Part shown: one piece after another, positions 46,742 to 58,918 of the stretch
Layout of the letters: every line of letters starts with the position of its first letter
Numbering within the stretch: the stretch's first letter is position 1
Assembly (NCBI RefSeq): GCF_905475395.1
Contig: NC_058338.1
Location: 125,001 to 189,000 of the forward strand
DNA from: Chrysoperla carnea
Taxonomy: Eukaryota > Arthropoda > Insecta > Neuroptera > Chrysopidae
Direction: 5' to 3'
Length of the DNA stretch: 64,000 nt
Made by a program: the position numbers and the translations under genes
Notes under the pieces: model-generated
The model's database searches: none
The model's input: the letters and a program-made list of their open reading frames with translations, nothing else
What the model was told of the DNA's origin: nothing

Positions 46742-48717
46742 AAAAGAAAGGATTGGAAAAATCAATTTGATAATTTGTAGTAAAGAAAACATAACATAGT
46801 AAAGTATGAATTTTAAAAATTATTTCAGTGAAAAAACTTATTACAAAAACAAAATACATTTAAATGCCATTTATGGTAAACTTGCTGAACTAATATTAAT
46901 TTCGATGGTGGGTGCTGTCTATGGTCATGTTTACCATAATTTGTAATCTGCCCACTATCATTAAAAAAATTGACATTTTACAGAGGGTAATCCAACTGAC
47001 ATTTAATACAACTTATTAACCACAAATTTAAACATGAACAAATGAAAACTTTTAACTTTTAGGTCAATTTGAGTTTGTACCTCGATGTAATTATAAGTAT
47101 TATATATTTATCAAAACTGAGGGAATCTAATTTGGTGTAGGTTGATTAAAAAAAAAAAAAAAAAATTGGAAAATCATGATTATTTATTATGTAAAAAAGT
47201 AGCTAAATTATACTATGAAAATAAATATATAATTAATTAATATAATCAATAATTATAATATAACACTATTTGTTTATTTTTATTTTCGACATGCCTATTT
47301 ATTATGTAAACTTTTCATTAAATTAATGAATATAAATAAACTATATTTATAAATACACATTACACATACATATATTTAATACCGATACATTGAATTTATT
47401 TATTAATTTTTATTAAATTTATCTATGTAATTTAATAAAATGCAAAAAGTAGCATCACATTTAAGAACATGAAACAAATTTGACATTTCTAACATAACAA
47501 AATAAAATGATACACTGCGCGCCATCTATCTACATAATAAGAAAACTATGCTTAAATTTTAAATTACCGACTAAAAAATAAAATACAAATATGGTCTGAG
47601 CTAAAATGTGTAGCTATTTGAATAAAAAAAATTACTTTGTAAAAATGTCTAATTATAAAATATAAATAATTAATTAATATAATCAATAATTATAATAAAA
47701 TATAATATAAATATTTTTTCACTTACCTTTTCGTCATATTTATCATGTAAACTTTTTTTTATTAAATAAATTAGGATACATTTTACACAAGCTTTATAAA
47801 TATATATTTATATAAACAAATAAATATATTTAGAACCGATAAATTAAAGTTATGTTTTAATTTTTATTAAAATTAAAACTAAAATATTATCACTTTTCGT
47901 AAAATGTCAAAATAAAATGATACACTGCGCGCCATCTATGCACATAATAGAAAAGCTATGCTTATATTATAAATTACTGTAAAATAAAATACAACCACAA
48001 TAATTGAATACTAATGTTAATAAAAAATCGAATAGATTTAAAATAATTATCGTATTTGTCTAATTAATATAAATCACTTACCTAGATGAAATTCATTCAC
48101 GTTCGATATTCTAATTCATAGGTTATATGTATGACAGCTGATTATTTGTAATAGCAAAACATTGACAGACTATGCGTTATCAAACCTGCCATTTTGAAAC
48201 ACACCTTAGATCATATATTTTAAAGTGAATTTTCAAAGAAACACACATATTAAGTAGGCGTAGCAAAATATCAAACCCCTTTTAAACTTAAAAATTTATT
48301 TTAAAAAATAAACCATAAAACCCCTTTTTTCTAGTAAGAACACTCACCATTAAATTACCTTTCAAACAAAACCAAAGAAACCATTAAAAAATAAACCATA
48401 AAACCCCTTTTTTCTAGTAAGAACACTCACCATTAAGTTACCTTTCAAACAAAACCAAAGAAACCATTAAAAAATAAACCATAAAACCCCTTTTTTCTAG
48501 TAAGAACACTCACCATTAAATTACCTTTCAAACAAAACCAAAGAAACCATTAAAAAATAAACCATAAAACCCCTTTTTTCTAGTAAGAACACTCACCATT
48601 AAGTTACCTTTCAAACAAAACCAAAGAAACCATTAAAAAATAAACCATAAAACCCCTTTTTTCTAGTAAGAACACTCACCATTAAATTACCTTTCAAACA
48701 AAACCAAAGAAAAAAAT
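46198..48717. repeat. 2.52-kb direct repeat, copy B
   Basis: A near-identical copy of 36191-38762 in the same orientation. Copy B keeps a 41-bp piece (48203-48243) missing from copy A and has fewer minisatellite units. It ends in a fused aaaaaattttt junction to another module end (48718 on). No coding frame is visible. Confidence 0.92.
48294..48712. repeat. 83-bp minisatellite, about five units
   Basis: The same unit as at 38262-38800, with the same alternating attaaatta and attaagtta variants. Confidence 0.92.
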
Positions 48718-48843
48718 TTTTAACATTTGTATTAGGAGAATATAAGTTGAAAAGGGAAAAAGTAGTACCTGATAGGGAAATGGTAAGTAAGTGTTTTCAC
48801 CCTGAAAACCTTTTTCTTTTTTCTTTTTTCTGGTATTTTTTAT
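48718..48843. repeat. Partial dispersed module
   Basis: The inverted-repeat end tttgtattaggagaatata is followed by the gatagggaaatggtaag segment and a C/T-rich run to about 48843. It is the last copy in the window and marks the border of the repeat-rich zone. Confidence 0.85.
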
Positions 48844-49297
48844 ACATATCATATAGGTATGTACAACACATGTGTGTAACTTAAATTAGTTAATTTAATT
48901 AAATATAATAATAAATATTTAATAAACGTTTATTTATTTAAAAACTTACAGATACTAAATAGATATTATAGATATAGATAATAATATAATAAATATGATT
49001 AGATAATATCTAACTAAACTAATTAAATACAGTATTAACTAATTATATTTGTATTAAATATATTTATATTATATAATATAAATATAACTAGTTAAATATT
49101 TACTTATTTAAATTATATAATCTAACCATCATATATCTATCTAATTTACAAAAGTATTTATTAATAATTATACTTATATTGTTGTTAATGTTAATTATTT
49201 ACTATTTAAATAATAATTGTTTATATTTTATATTTATTTATATATAATAATTAGTTATTTAATATAATTAATAAGTATATAAATATTAATTAATTAA
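48844..49297. other. AT-rich intergenic stretch, 3' side of Ncoa5
   Basis: Almost pure A/T with many short TTAAT repeats. I see no gene. The Ncoa5 poly(A) region should lie here. Confidence 0.6.
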
Positions 49298-49385
49298 TTA
49301 AAATCGTCTAATATTTGATGAATAATTAATACCATAATGTTCATTATTATCATTATTATTACTTTCATTATTAATATCATTTGTA

Positions 49386-49427
<42 letters not shown>

Positions 49428-50037
49428 ATTGTTATATTTTTTAATAAATCAGCTTGTAATAAACTATCTAATGCTTTTTGTACAGATGGATCATTTAATA
49501 ATGGTGGTGTATTTGTATTTGTTGTATTTGTTGTTGTTTTATTATTTATTTTTGATATAACAGATGTAACAATATCATTTAAAACAGTAGTTTTATCATT
49601 AACAATAGTTGTAGTATTATTATCATCATTATTTGTTGTTGTTGTTTTATTTAATATATTTAATATACGTGTTTGTAATTCATTAGCTTCAACATTATCA
49701 GTATTATTATCATTATTATTAATATTATTATCATTTGTTGTTATATTTGTTTGTTGTTGTTGTTGTTGTTGTTGTTGTTCATATTGTTGTTGTAATTGTT
49801 TACGTTCTTGTAAATATTTAATTAAAATATCATATTGTATACATGATAATAATCTATTTTCAGTTAATAAATTTAATAATATTTGTATTGTATCAGAATG
49901 TTTAATTAATAATTTATTTAAAATATTATTATTAGTATTATTATTAATAATATTACCACCATTATGTAAATAACATTCAAAGTTTTTATGTATTAAATTA
50001 ATAGCATCATCTGTTGGCATATTACGATGTTCTAAAA

Positions 50038-50078
<41 letters not shown>

Positions 50079-50466
50079 ATTAATTATTAATTATTATTAT
50101 TATTTTATACCTTCTGTAGCACCATATAATATATTTAATGTTAATGAATGATATTGTTCATTTTGTGGTGTAACTAAAATAGCATATAAACAACCACGTG
50201 ATGCTATATTAGCTAAAACACGTCCAATTGGTACATCTTCATTTGGAAATAATAGATCAACAGTTAAACCATGTAATTTTAATTTATTTTCTATATATTC
50301 AGCATATTCACTATAAATTAAATTAATTAAAATTAATTATTAAATAAATATTATTTATATTTATATTTTATATTAATTATTTACTTACGTTAATGATTTA
50401 GCTACAACTATTATTTCACAATCATTACAATCAATCTTTTTATTAACATTAACACCACTACCACCA

Positions 50467-50502
<36 letters not shown>

Positions 50503-51314
50503 CTATTATTATTAAATGAATAACGTTGTTGTTGTTGTTGTTGTTGTTGTTGATAATTACGTGGTTGTTGTGGTTGTTGTTGTTGTTGTTGATGATGATG
50601 ATCCAAAGGTGAACGATCTCTATAATTATTATTATTACGTCCACTTGGTCCTAATCCTGGTCCACCACGTCTTGGATACAATTGATTTGTAATTGTATTA
50701 TTAATAGATTGTTGTTGTTGTTGTTCTGTTTTAACATTTGTTTGTTGTTGTTGTTGTTCATCATGTTGTTGTTGTTCAATATTATTATCTAATAGTGCAG
50801 ATGTTGTTGTTGTTGTTGTTGTTTGAATGTTTTTTAAATTATTGTTACCTTTACCACCTTCACCAGTGATTGCACCCTTCAAATAAATAAATTAATAATA
50901 GATGTAGTTAATTAATTAAAACTAATTGAATTAAAATTATAATAATTAATTGTATGATGATTGATAAATAAATATAAATATTATTAAACAAAATAAAGTA
51001 TCTAAATAAGGTACTGTATGTAATTAACTGTAAACTGTAGATTGTAGACTGTAAGTACTTACTCTAACATTTAATTTTTTTCCTTTAAATATGTTACCCA
51101 ATTCTTTTTGTATAGCTAATTGTGCACTTTGTTCTGAATCAAATTGTATAAAACCAAAGTTACGTTGCACTGAGATACCAAGTATCTTGCCATACGATGA
51201 GAACAATCCTCGTAAATCATCTTCAACAACTGATTGATCTAAATTACCAACATATATTCTAGCTGGTGCTGTTAATGGATCTTTCATAAAATTCTTTTCT
51301 TGTCTTGCATACAT
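49298..51314 (-). CDS. Ncoa5: NCOA5/neosin homologue with N-terminal RRM
   Basis: Four exons on the - strand: 51063-51314, 50389-50876, 50111-50310 and 49298-50031. All introns are GT-AG and in phase, giving 557 residues. Residues about 19-84 form an RNA recognition motif, with RNP2 IYVGNL (20-25) and RNP1-like RNFGFIQF (51-58). A low-complexity Gln/Asn region follows. An anticodon-binding-like fold (CEIIVVAKSL, HGLTVDLLFPNEDV, YAILVTPQNEQYHS, GATEEHRNMPTDDA) then matches human NCOA5 closely. An LxxLL-type box (LLNLLTENRLL) aligns with the NCOA5 nuclear-receptor box, and DPSVQKALDSLLQ matches its C-terminus. NCOA5 is a nuclear coregulator. Glutamine runs are encoded only by CAA. Intron 3 contains an (aaat)n run. 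The start is the first ATG before the RRM. Confidence 0.93.
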
Positions 51315-52340
51315 TTTTATTTTTGTTTTATATTGCTACTTGTTTTATTACACACACTATATATATATATTTTAACATAAATTTAATATTTAATTAATTT
51401 ATTTATTTAATTCACCAGTTTACTTCTATTAAATTCAATTTAGTAATATTTATACTTAATTAATTTATAATTTAAAGTAAAGCTTTTTACTTCTACATAA
51501 AATTATGAATGTTTGTTTTATTTTATTGATTTTAATTGAAGCTAACTTCACAGTTCATAACATACAACACAACTACAGACTTATAAACAAAGTGTGGACT
51601 GTAGACTGACTTGACACTAAAATGCTCTAAACTCAACAGAACTCACTTATTTATTTACTGTCAAGTAGTTTTATACCTTGTACAGAGTGCTATTCAAGTT
51701 GGCGACTTATGGAAAACTTTTTTTATTATAAGACTTTAAAAAAAAAACTTATTTTTTATTAAAATATCTACTTTCGAAAATATTAACATTCGGCTATTCA
51801 CTTATCACATCAGAATTAAAAATTATCACACATCATTCCACTGAAAAATCATATTATACAGGGTGTCTACTTAAATTGGTCACTATTGGAAAACTTTTTT
51901 ATTATAAGGTTTACGAAAAAATACTTATTCTATGTAAAAAATGTCTGCTTTCGAAAATATTCAGCTGCTCACTCTTGACATCGAATATACAGGGTGTTCA
52001 AAAGTTGAAAGAGTTAGATAGGAATGATAGTGTTCGTTTAGAAATGTAGACCATTTTGAAGAGATAAGGGAAACAGTTCAAGAAATTATTCCGGAGATAT
52101 ATGTAAGAGTGTATTTAAAAAAATTTGTTAATAAAACCATCTAGCTAGCACACCCATTCATATCTACGTTGGATTTTGCTGACATTTTTTTGATGTCTGA
52201 CAGACTAGACTAGACTAGACTAGACTAGACTAGACAAGACTATTATTGAAATTGAATTGGATTGTTGATTATATTTAATTCTTAAAAGAATTTTAACCAG
52301 TAAGAAACCAATCCGCCGTTTATAGAAATTAAACAAATTG
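51315..52340. other. Intergenic region upstream of Ncoa5
   Basis: It contains the presumed Ncoa5 promoter, a pair of diverged repeats (separate entry) and an (agact)n microsatellite at about 52205-52240. No further gene is recognised. Confidence 0.6.
51690..52020. repeat. Diverged repeat pair with cagggtgt borders
   Basis: The stretch from tatggaaaactttttt to ctttcgaaaatatt (about 51708-51783) recurs at about 51885-51962 with several changes. Both the second copy and the next segment begin with tatacagggtgt, a border motif seen at dispersed insect repeats. This is probably an old non-coding transposon remnant. Confidence 0.55.
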
Positions 52341-52371
52341 TTAATAAACAAGATTACAAACACTAACAAAT

Positions 52372-52515
52372 ATGATTAAATTAATTAATATTTGTTGGTT
52401 TTGTTCTGTTTGTTTAGCTTTTCTTGATATTTGTTTATGTCTTAATAATATTGATATTTTGTATGGTGGTCTCTTTTGTATTGATGGTAATGGTAATGGT
52501 AACCATCGGTTATAA
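52372..52515 (+). CDS. Possible short secreted-peptide frame (speculative)
   Basis: A 47-codon frame starts MIKLINICWFCSVCLAF, a plausible hydrophobic signal sequence, and ends in a GNGNGNHRL tail. The start context caaatATG is acceptable. No splice sites, homology or promoter support it, and an overlapping frame runs on the other strand, so it may be chance in AT-rich DNA. Confidence 0.15.
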   Translation: MIKLINICWFCSVCLAFLDICLCLNNIDILYGGLFCIDGNGNGNHRL

Positions 52516-54141
52516 TAAAGATTAACTAGGTAATGAATATAATAATATAATAAAATGATTGGATTTAAAGATATATACAAATAAAACAATAGACTTTAAT
52601 TATTTATAATATTATAATTATTAATTTAATAAATATATAATTATAATTATAATAATAATAATAATAATAATTAATATTTATTATTTTTAATATTAAGTAA
52701 CAATATTATAAGTAAAATACTTACTAAATAAATAAGTATTAATTAACTAAAGTGTACTAATTAATTAAGTTAAGTACAATTGTGTTAAGTTGTTTGATTG
52801 TAAATTAAATGTAATAAAACTTTCAAGTCTTTAATTGAATATTTAATTAGTACTAATTAGATAATAATAAAGTAAGTAAATGTATCTATATTTTTATTAA
52901 ATTTAGTTAAGTACATTAAATCATTATTAACATTAATTAAAAGTGATGATACGTATGATACGATACGATCTAACATTTTAGATACATTAATTAGTTTTTA
53001 TTGTTGTTGTCGTATTATTAAATATGAATTAATTAATGAATATCAATAAAAATTTAACCATCATCTATTTAAAATATAAAACAATATATATATATATATA
53101 TATATATAAATACATGAATGTTGTTATTATATATAAATACTATTAAATCAAATACATATAATATAATATAATAATAAAAATAAAATTAAAATGAATGGAA
53201 TGTATAATATTATATATCACAAAAACATTACAACATATATATTAATATGTTGTAAGAATAATAAAAATAAAACTTTATATATAAAGTTAATCTTTTTATT
53301 TTTATTTTAATAATGATTGACTTGACTTTATATAAGTAAATGTTCTAATTCATTTTAATTAATAATAATACATTAAAATGTTATATAATATAATGTATTT
53401 TTAAAATTGTTTTTTTTTTTTTTATATAAACATTCATGGTTTGTTACATTTATTAGTAATTATAAGATAATAGTTCATGTGTATATAATAAAGATGTATT
53501 ATACATGTTATAAAAAATAGTAAACATAAAACATAATAATAATACTAAGTACATATTATATTTATTTATGTGTATTACTAAGTTTTACTTTCTTTACTTT
53601 ATTTATTACTAATTAATGTAACAATCCACCATTTATAAATTAAATATTAGTACACATTACATTATACAACGTATTCTGTTATTAACTGCAGAAATCAAAC
53701 TTTCCAAAAAAAAATTCATCAAGAGCAACAAAAAAATTATTTACCAAATTTATATATATATATAAATTTAATGATGGTATCTCATCATATATAATATAAT
53801 AATATACATGTTTAATAAATACAACATAATAAAATAAAATAATATACAACACAATAACATAAGTTTATTAACAACAACAACAACAACAATAACAATAATA
53901 ATAATAATATAATTATATACAACCAACATAACTTAACATATTAATTATATATATTTATGTACATTTATTTTTAAATTCATTTAATTAATTTATATATTTA
54001 TTTATAATTAATATTATATTATACAAATGTTACATTTATATTATTATTATTATTAATTGTTAAATATCATAATTGAACAACATTATTATCATATAATGTA
54101 TCATTTATAAATAATGTTTGTTGTTGTTGTTGTTGTTGATG
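52516..54141. other. AT-rich intergenic stretch, 3' side of aftiphilin
   Basis: Extremely AT-rich, with a (ta)n run near 53083-53107, a poly-T tract near 53410 and an (aac)n run near 53874-53889. No gene is recognised. Confidence 0.6.
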
Positions 54142-54789
54142 TCATTTATTTAAATTAAACATATTATTATAATTGTTACTTTTTGTTTTATTTATTGTTG
54201 TTGTTGTTGTTGTTGTTGTTCTCTTTGGTACCATCATAAAATCTAAATCAGGTAATGTTGTTATTGTTGATATATTATATAAACTATGATTATTATTATT
54301 ATTATTACCACCACTACTACTACTAATACTATTATTATATAATGTTGTTGTTGTTGTTGTTGTTGTTGTTAATGTTTGTTGTAATGGTATTGTTGTTGTT
54401 GTTGTTGTTGTTATATTATTATAATAATAATGTGATGGATTTGTTATAATATTTGTTGGTGTAAATAAATTTGTATTATTACTTGTACTTGTACTTGATG
54501 TATTATATAATGATGATGTTGGTGCATTCCATGCAGTAAATACAGGTGGTGGTGGTGGTGGTGCTGTTGATCTTTGATAATGCCATTGTTGTCTTTGTTG
54601 TTGTTCTTGTTGTTTATTAAATGTTGGTGTTGTTGTTGTTGTTGATGTTGTTTGTATTTGATTTGATATAAAATCAGTCCAATCATCATCATTATTATAA
54701 TGTTTATCATTTTTAATACAATTATTTGTTTTATTATTATCATTATCATTATTAATTAATAATAAATCATTATTATTTTTAATTGGTTC

Positions 54790-54820
<31 letters not shown>

Positions 54821-55263
54821 ATATTATTTAATGTTAATAATTTTAAATCACATACATTTGTATTTTTATTAGTTAATGTTGTTAAATCATCAAAACAATA
54901 ATTATTAAAATCACTTATTTTATTATTTAATAATGTTGTTGTTGTTGTTGTTGTTGTTTTATTAGTTTTATTTATTGTTGTATCTATTTGTTGTTGTTGT
55001 TGTGTTGTATCTTTAACAGATATAAAATCAGTCCAATCATCATCATTATTATCATTATTATTTATATTTGTTGTTTTAACATTATTAACATGTTGTTGTT
55101 GTTGTTGTTGTTGTAAATTATTTAAACGTTGTTGTAAATCTAAATCAGATGTACCAGATATTAATCCTGGATCAGGCCAATCAATAACAACATTATTTAA
55201 TTGTTGTTGTTGTTGTTGTTGTTGTTGTTCTATTTTAATTGGTTGTAAAACAATATTTATTGA

Positions 55264-55295
<32 letters not shown>

Positions 55296-56885
55296 CTATT
55301 GTATTATTATCTATTTGTATTGTTGTTTCAATATTGTTATATTGATTAAACTCTGTAAAATCATCATCATCACCATCATCATTCAACTCTGTAAAATCAT
55401 TACAAATAGATGATGTATGTTGTTGTTGTTCTTGTTGTTCTTGTTGTAGTTGTGGTTGTTGTTGTTGTTTTCTTGTTAATTCTGGTGTTAATACTGTTGG
55501 TTGTAACCATGCAGGTTGTATTTGTAATGTTGTATTATCATTATTAACAATAATATTACTACTATTAGTAATAGCTGCCATTGATAATGATGATGATGAT
55601 AATGATAATGGTTCCTCATTTATTATTGTTGTTGTTGTTGTTGTATGTATATGTGTTTCACGTAATAAATTCATTGGTGTTGTAAATAATTGTAATGTTT
55701 TATTTAAATTACATGAATTTGACATTGTTGTTGTTATTGTTGTTGTTGGTACTACTTCTTGTTGATATGATTGTATTGTTGTTGTTGTTGTTGTTGTTGT
55801 TGGTACTGTTGACATTGAATAATAATCAGAGAATTCATCATTATCATTATCATTATCATTATTATCGTTAGTATCATTACTAATTATTAATTTATTAATA
55901 TCAAATGTTATTTGTTCACCAACAATATTATTATTATTATTATTATTATTAGATGATTGTTTTTGTTCTTGTTCTGTTGTTGTTGTTGTTGTTGTATTAT
56001 TTATAATATGATGATTATCATTATCATTATCTAAAATAAAATAAAATAAGATTTAAACATGTTAATAAATAAATATATAAATAATACTTGCCTATTGTTG
56101 TTGTTGTTGTTGTTGTTGTTGTATTTAATTGTTGTTGTTGTTGTTGTTGTATTGTACTTGTAGTTGTTGTTGTTATTGGTATTGTAATTGGTTTTAATGG
56201 TTCTAATGGTGTACCACCTAAATTAGCAACAAATCTAGGCATCATACAACAATTATTTAAATTTGTTCCACCATATAACTAAAAATAAATATTAAATAAA
56301 TAAGAACAACTTAAGATTATTAAACTTATTATACCCTCATATATAAATAAAAGAACTTACAATATTTCTTGTATCAATATTAATAGTTTTTAAATATTTT
56401 TGATATGTATGTGTTTGCTCCCATTTATATTTATAAACATTTAAATTCTCAATATCATTTAAATGTTGCCATATTTTATTATTATTATTTAATAATAATA
56501 ATAATGAATTATTATTATCATTATTATCATTATTATCTTGTTTATATTCATTATCATCATCATCATCATCATTATTATTAAATGCTTCTTTAAATATATT
56601 ATCTATCATTTTTATTTTATTATTATCATTATTTAATATTGTTGTTGTTGTTGTTGGTTTTATACTAAATACATTTATTATTTCATTTAATTGTTCATCA
56701 TGTTTATATTGTTGTTGTTGTTGTTGTTGTTCTTGTTTAACATTATCATTTATTATTATTGGTGCTGTTGTAAAATCAGCAAAGTCATCATCATCATTAT
56801 CATTATCATTATTATCAACAACAATCACTTTATCGTTATTATCATTATTACTTTCATATTGTTGTTTACAATCAGTAAAATCACC

Positions 56886-56916
<31 letters not shown>

Positions 56917-57645
56917 ATATCATTACTATCTTGTTGTGTTATTATTATATCATCATTATCATTATCATTATAATTATGTATTTGATTTAATGTTATTGTT
57001 TTATTAACATTATCAATATCATTATCATTATCTATTATAATATTTGTAGATGATTGTATTTCTGTACAATCAATTATATTCTGTACATCTAAAATATTAT
57101 TTTTATCAATATTAATATTATCATTATCATTATCATTATCATTAATATTATCAGTTGGTGGTACAACTACTTCATTTGAATGTATTATTTCTGTACTACT
57201 CAAACCACTATCACTTATAAATGATGAATCTGATAATGAATTATCTTTAACATCATTATCATTATCATTATCATTATCATGTTGTTGTTCTTTTAATATA
57301 TTATTATGTTGTGGTGTAGTTGGTAATGATAAACCTAAATTAATTAAATTTAATTAAATACACATCATCATTAAAATAGTAATTATATATATTTAATTTA
57401 TATTTACCTTCATCATTATCATTATCATTATCATTATTAATATTATTAGGTGTTATTGTAAAGTCATTATTAACATGATCATAATCATCATCATTATCAT
57501 TATCATGATCATGTATTACAGCATTAATATTTACATTATCATTATTATCACTATCATCATCATCATCATCATCATGTTCAAACATTGGTGGTGGTGAATT
57601 AGATACTAATGGTGGTACTGGTATTATATTGTTATGTGTTGTCAT
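54142..57645 (-). CDS. Aftph: Aftiphilin (clathrin accessory protein)
   Basis: Four exons on the - strand: 57408-57645, 56361-57334, 56092-56278 and 54142-56030, totalling 1095 residues (human aftiphilin is about 940). The N-terminus has SNSPPPMFEHDDDDDDD, matching the family's SSSPPPL plus acidic start. Acidic phenylalanine motifs follow (DDFGDF, DDFADF, DDDFTEF, DDDWTDFIS twice). The conserved C-terminal domain includes IWQHLNDIENL, YKYKWEQTH, INIDTRNI, then across an intron LYGGTN, FVANLGGTPLEPLKP, later VIDWPDPGL and LPDLDFMMVPKR. It works with clathrin and AP-1 at the trans-Golgi network and endosomes. Intron 3 uses a GC donor (ag|gcaagt); only this choice keeps the frame. Long in-frame polyglutamine, polythreonine and polyasparagine runs are typical of this gene block. 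Confidence 0.93.
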
Positions 57646-58539
57646 ATTACTATTAATAATTAATATAAATAATTATAATTATAATTAAAATATAATAAAA
57701 ACATTCAAATTCAATTAAAACTCGTTCAAGTCCAATAGAACAGAACAGAACAGATGTTATCACATCAATAGATAATAAATACTTTTATTATTAAATATTA
57801 ATTGTTTACTAGTTTAATTTTATTAAAATATTTAATTTAAATATAATTGTAAGTAATAACATACCTTGTTAATAAATTTATATTTATTTGATTTTAATAT
57901 AATTGACACGTAAAGATATCTATCTATCTAATGATAATTCAAATCAGAACAGAACAGAACAGAACAGATCAGATGATGATGATATCTATTAGGTAAGAAT
58001 TTGTTTCTATTTAATAAAATCACATATATTTTTTATAAATATTATATTTATATTTAATATTATTTTATTATTAATTTAAAAACATAATATATGTTGTATG
58101 TATTTATAATATAAATAAATGTAGTTTAGTTACATTTACATGTAATAATACATAATATCAATGACAGTTCACAGTAACTTAATTCACTTTACTAGTTACT
58201 AATTAGTTACTAGTTAGTTACTTTTATATTCTTATGTTGGTTGAAGAATGGTTCTTGTTTTTATTCTTAGTATGGAGGGTAAAGATAGGGAACACAATCT
58301 ATGTTAAGATCCTAAAATTGTATTAAATTAAAATAAACATTACTGTTATAAACAGAAGATATAAATAAATACAGTTCATATAAATAAATATATATCATTA
58401 TGACCTCTTTATTTAATGCTTTTTGATTAAAACAACCAACCATATGAGATTGTGTTCCTTATCTCTACATTCCATAGTTTTGGTAACGAATCGTATGCAA
58501 TGCATAACATATAACCTAAAATAACTTGAATAAAATAAA
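57646..58539. promoter_or_regulatory. Head-to-head intergenic region of aftiphilin and mRpL34
   Basis: An 894-bp region between divergent start codons, so it must hold both promoters. It contains two (aacag)n runs (about 57738-57752 and 57943-57968). No clear TATA or initiator can be singled out in such AT-rich DNA. Confidence 0.5.
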
Positions 58540-58918
58540 ATGTCTATAACAATTATGAATTCATTGGGTTTATTAAGGTAAATAAAATTAAAATTAAAAT
58601 AAATAATAAATAATAAATAATAAAAATAAATAATTTATTAATTTTAGAACAATTAGTACAAAAGTATTTCAAACATGTTCAATACAACAAACATTATTCA
58701 ATCAAACAAGTAATTCAAATAATATTTTATATAACATTGTTACAAGTACAAGTACAAGTTTGATACCAATTCGTACAAATATTCGTTGTCATTTTCCTCG
58801 ACCAAATGAACGGATGCGAATTAAAAAACATGGTTATAAAAAACGGTTAACAACTCAAGCTGGATTACGTGTTTTATTGAGAAGAATATTAAAAGGACGA
58901 CATAATATATCACATTAA
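58540..58918 (+). CDS. mRpL34: Mitochondrial ribosomal protein L34 (bL34m)
   Basis: Two exons: 58540-58577 and 58648-58918 with a 70-bp GT-AG intron, giving 102 residues. The C-terminal 45 residues are the conserved bL34 core: RCHFPRPNERMRIKKHG, then YKKRLTTQAGLRVLLRR, ILKGRHNISH. The N-terminal half is Ser/Thr/Asn-rich and poorly conserved, as expected for a mitochondrial targeting region. It is a small basic protein of the mitochondrial large ribosomal subunit. Unlike its neighbours it has no homopolymer runs in the conserved core. It lies head to head with aftiphilin and in line with Elp1. Confidence 0.95.

Noticed and set aside
54444-56990. Poly-isoleucine, poly-valine and poly-histidine frames overlapping aftiphilin
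   Set aside because: They are other-frame or antisense readings of CAA and GAT runs within real exons.
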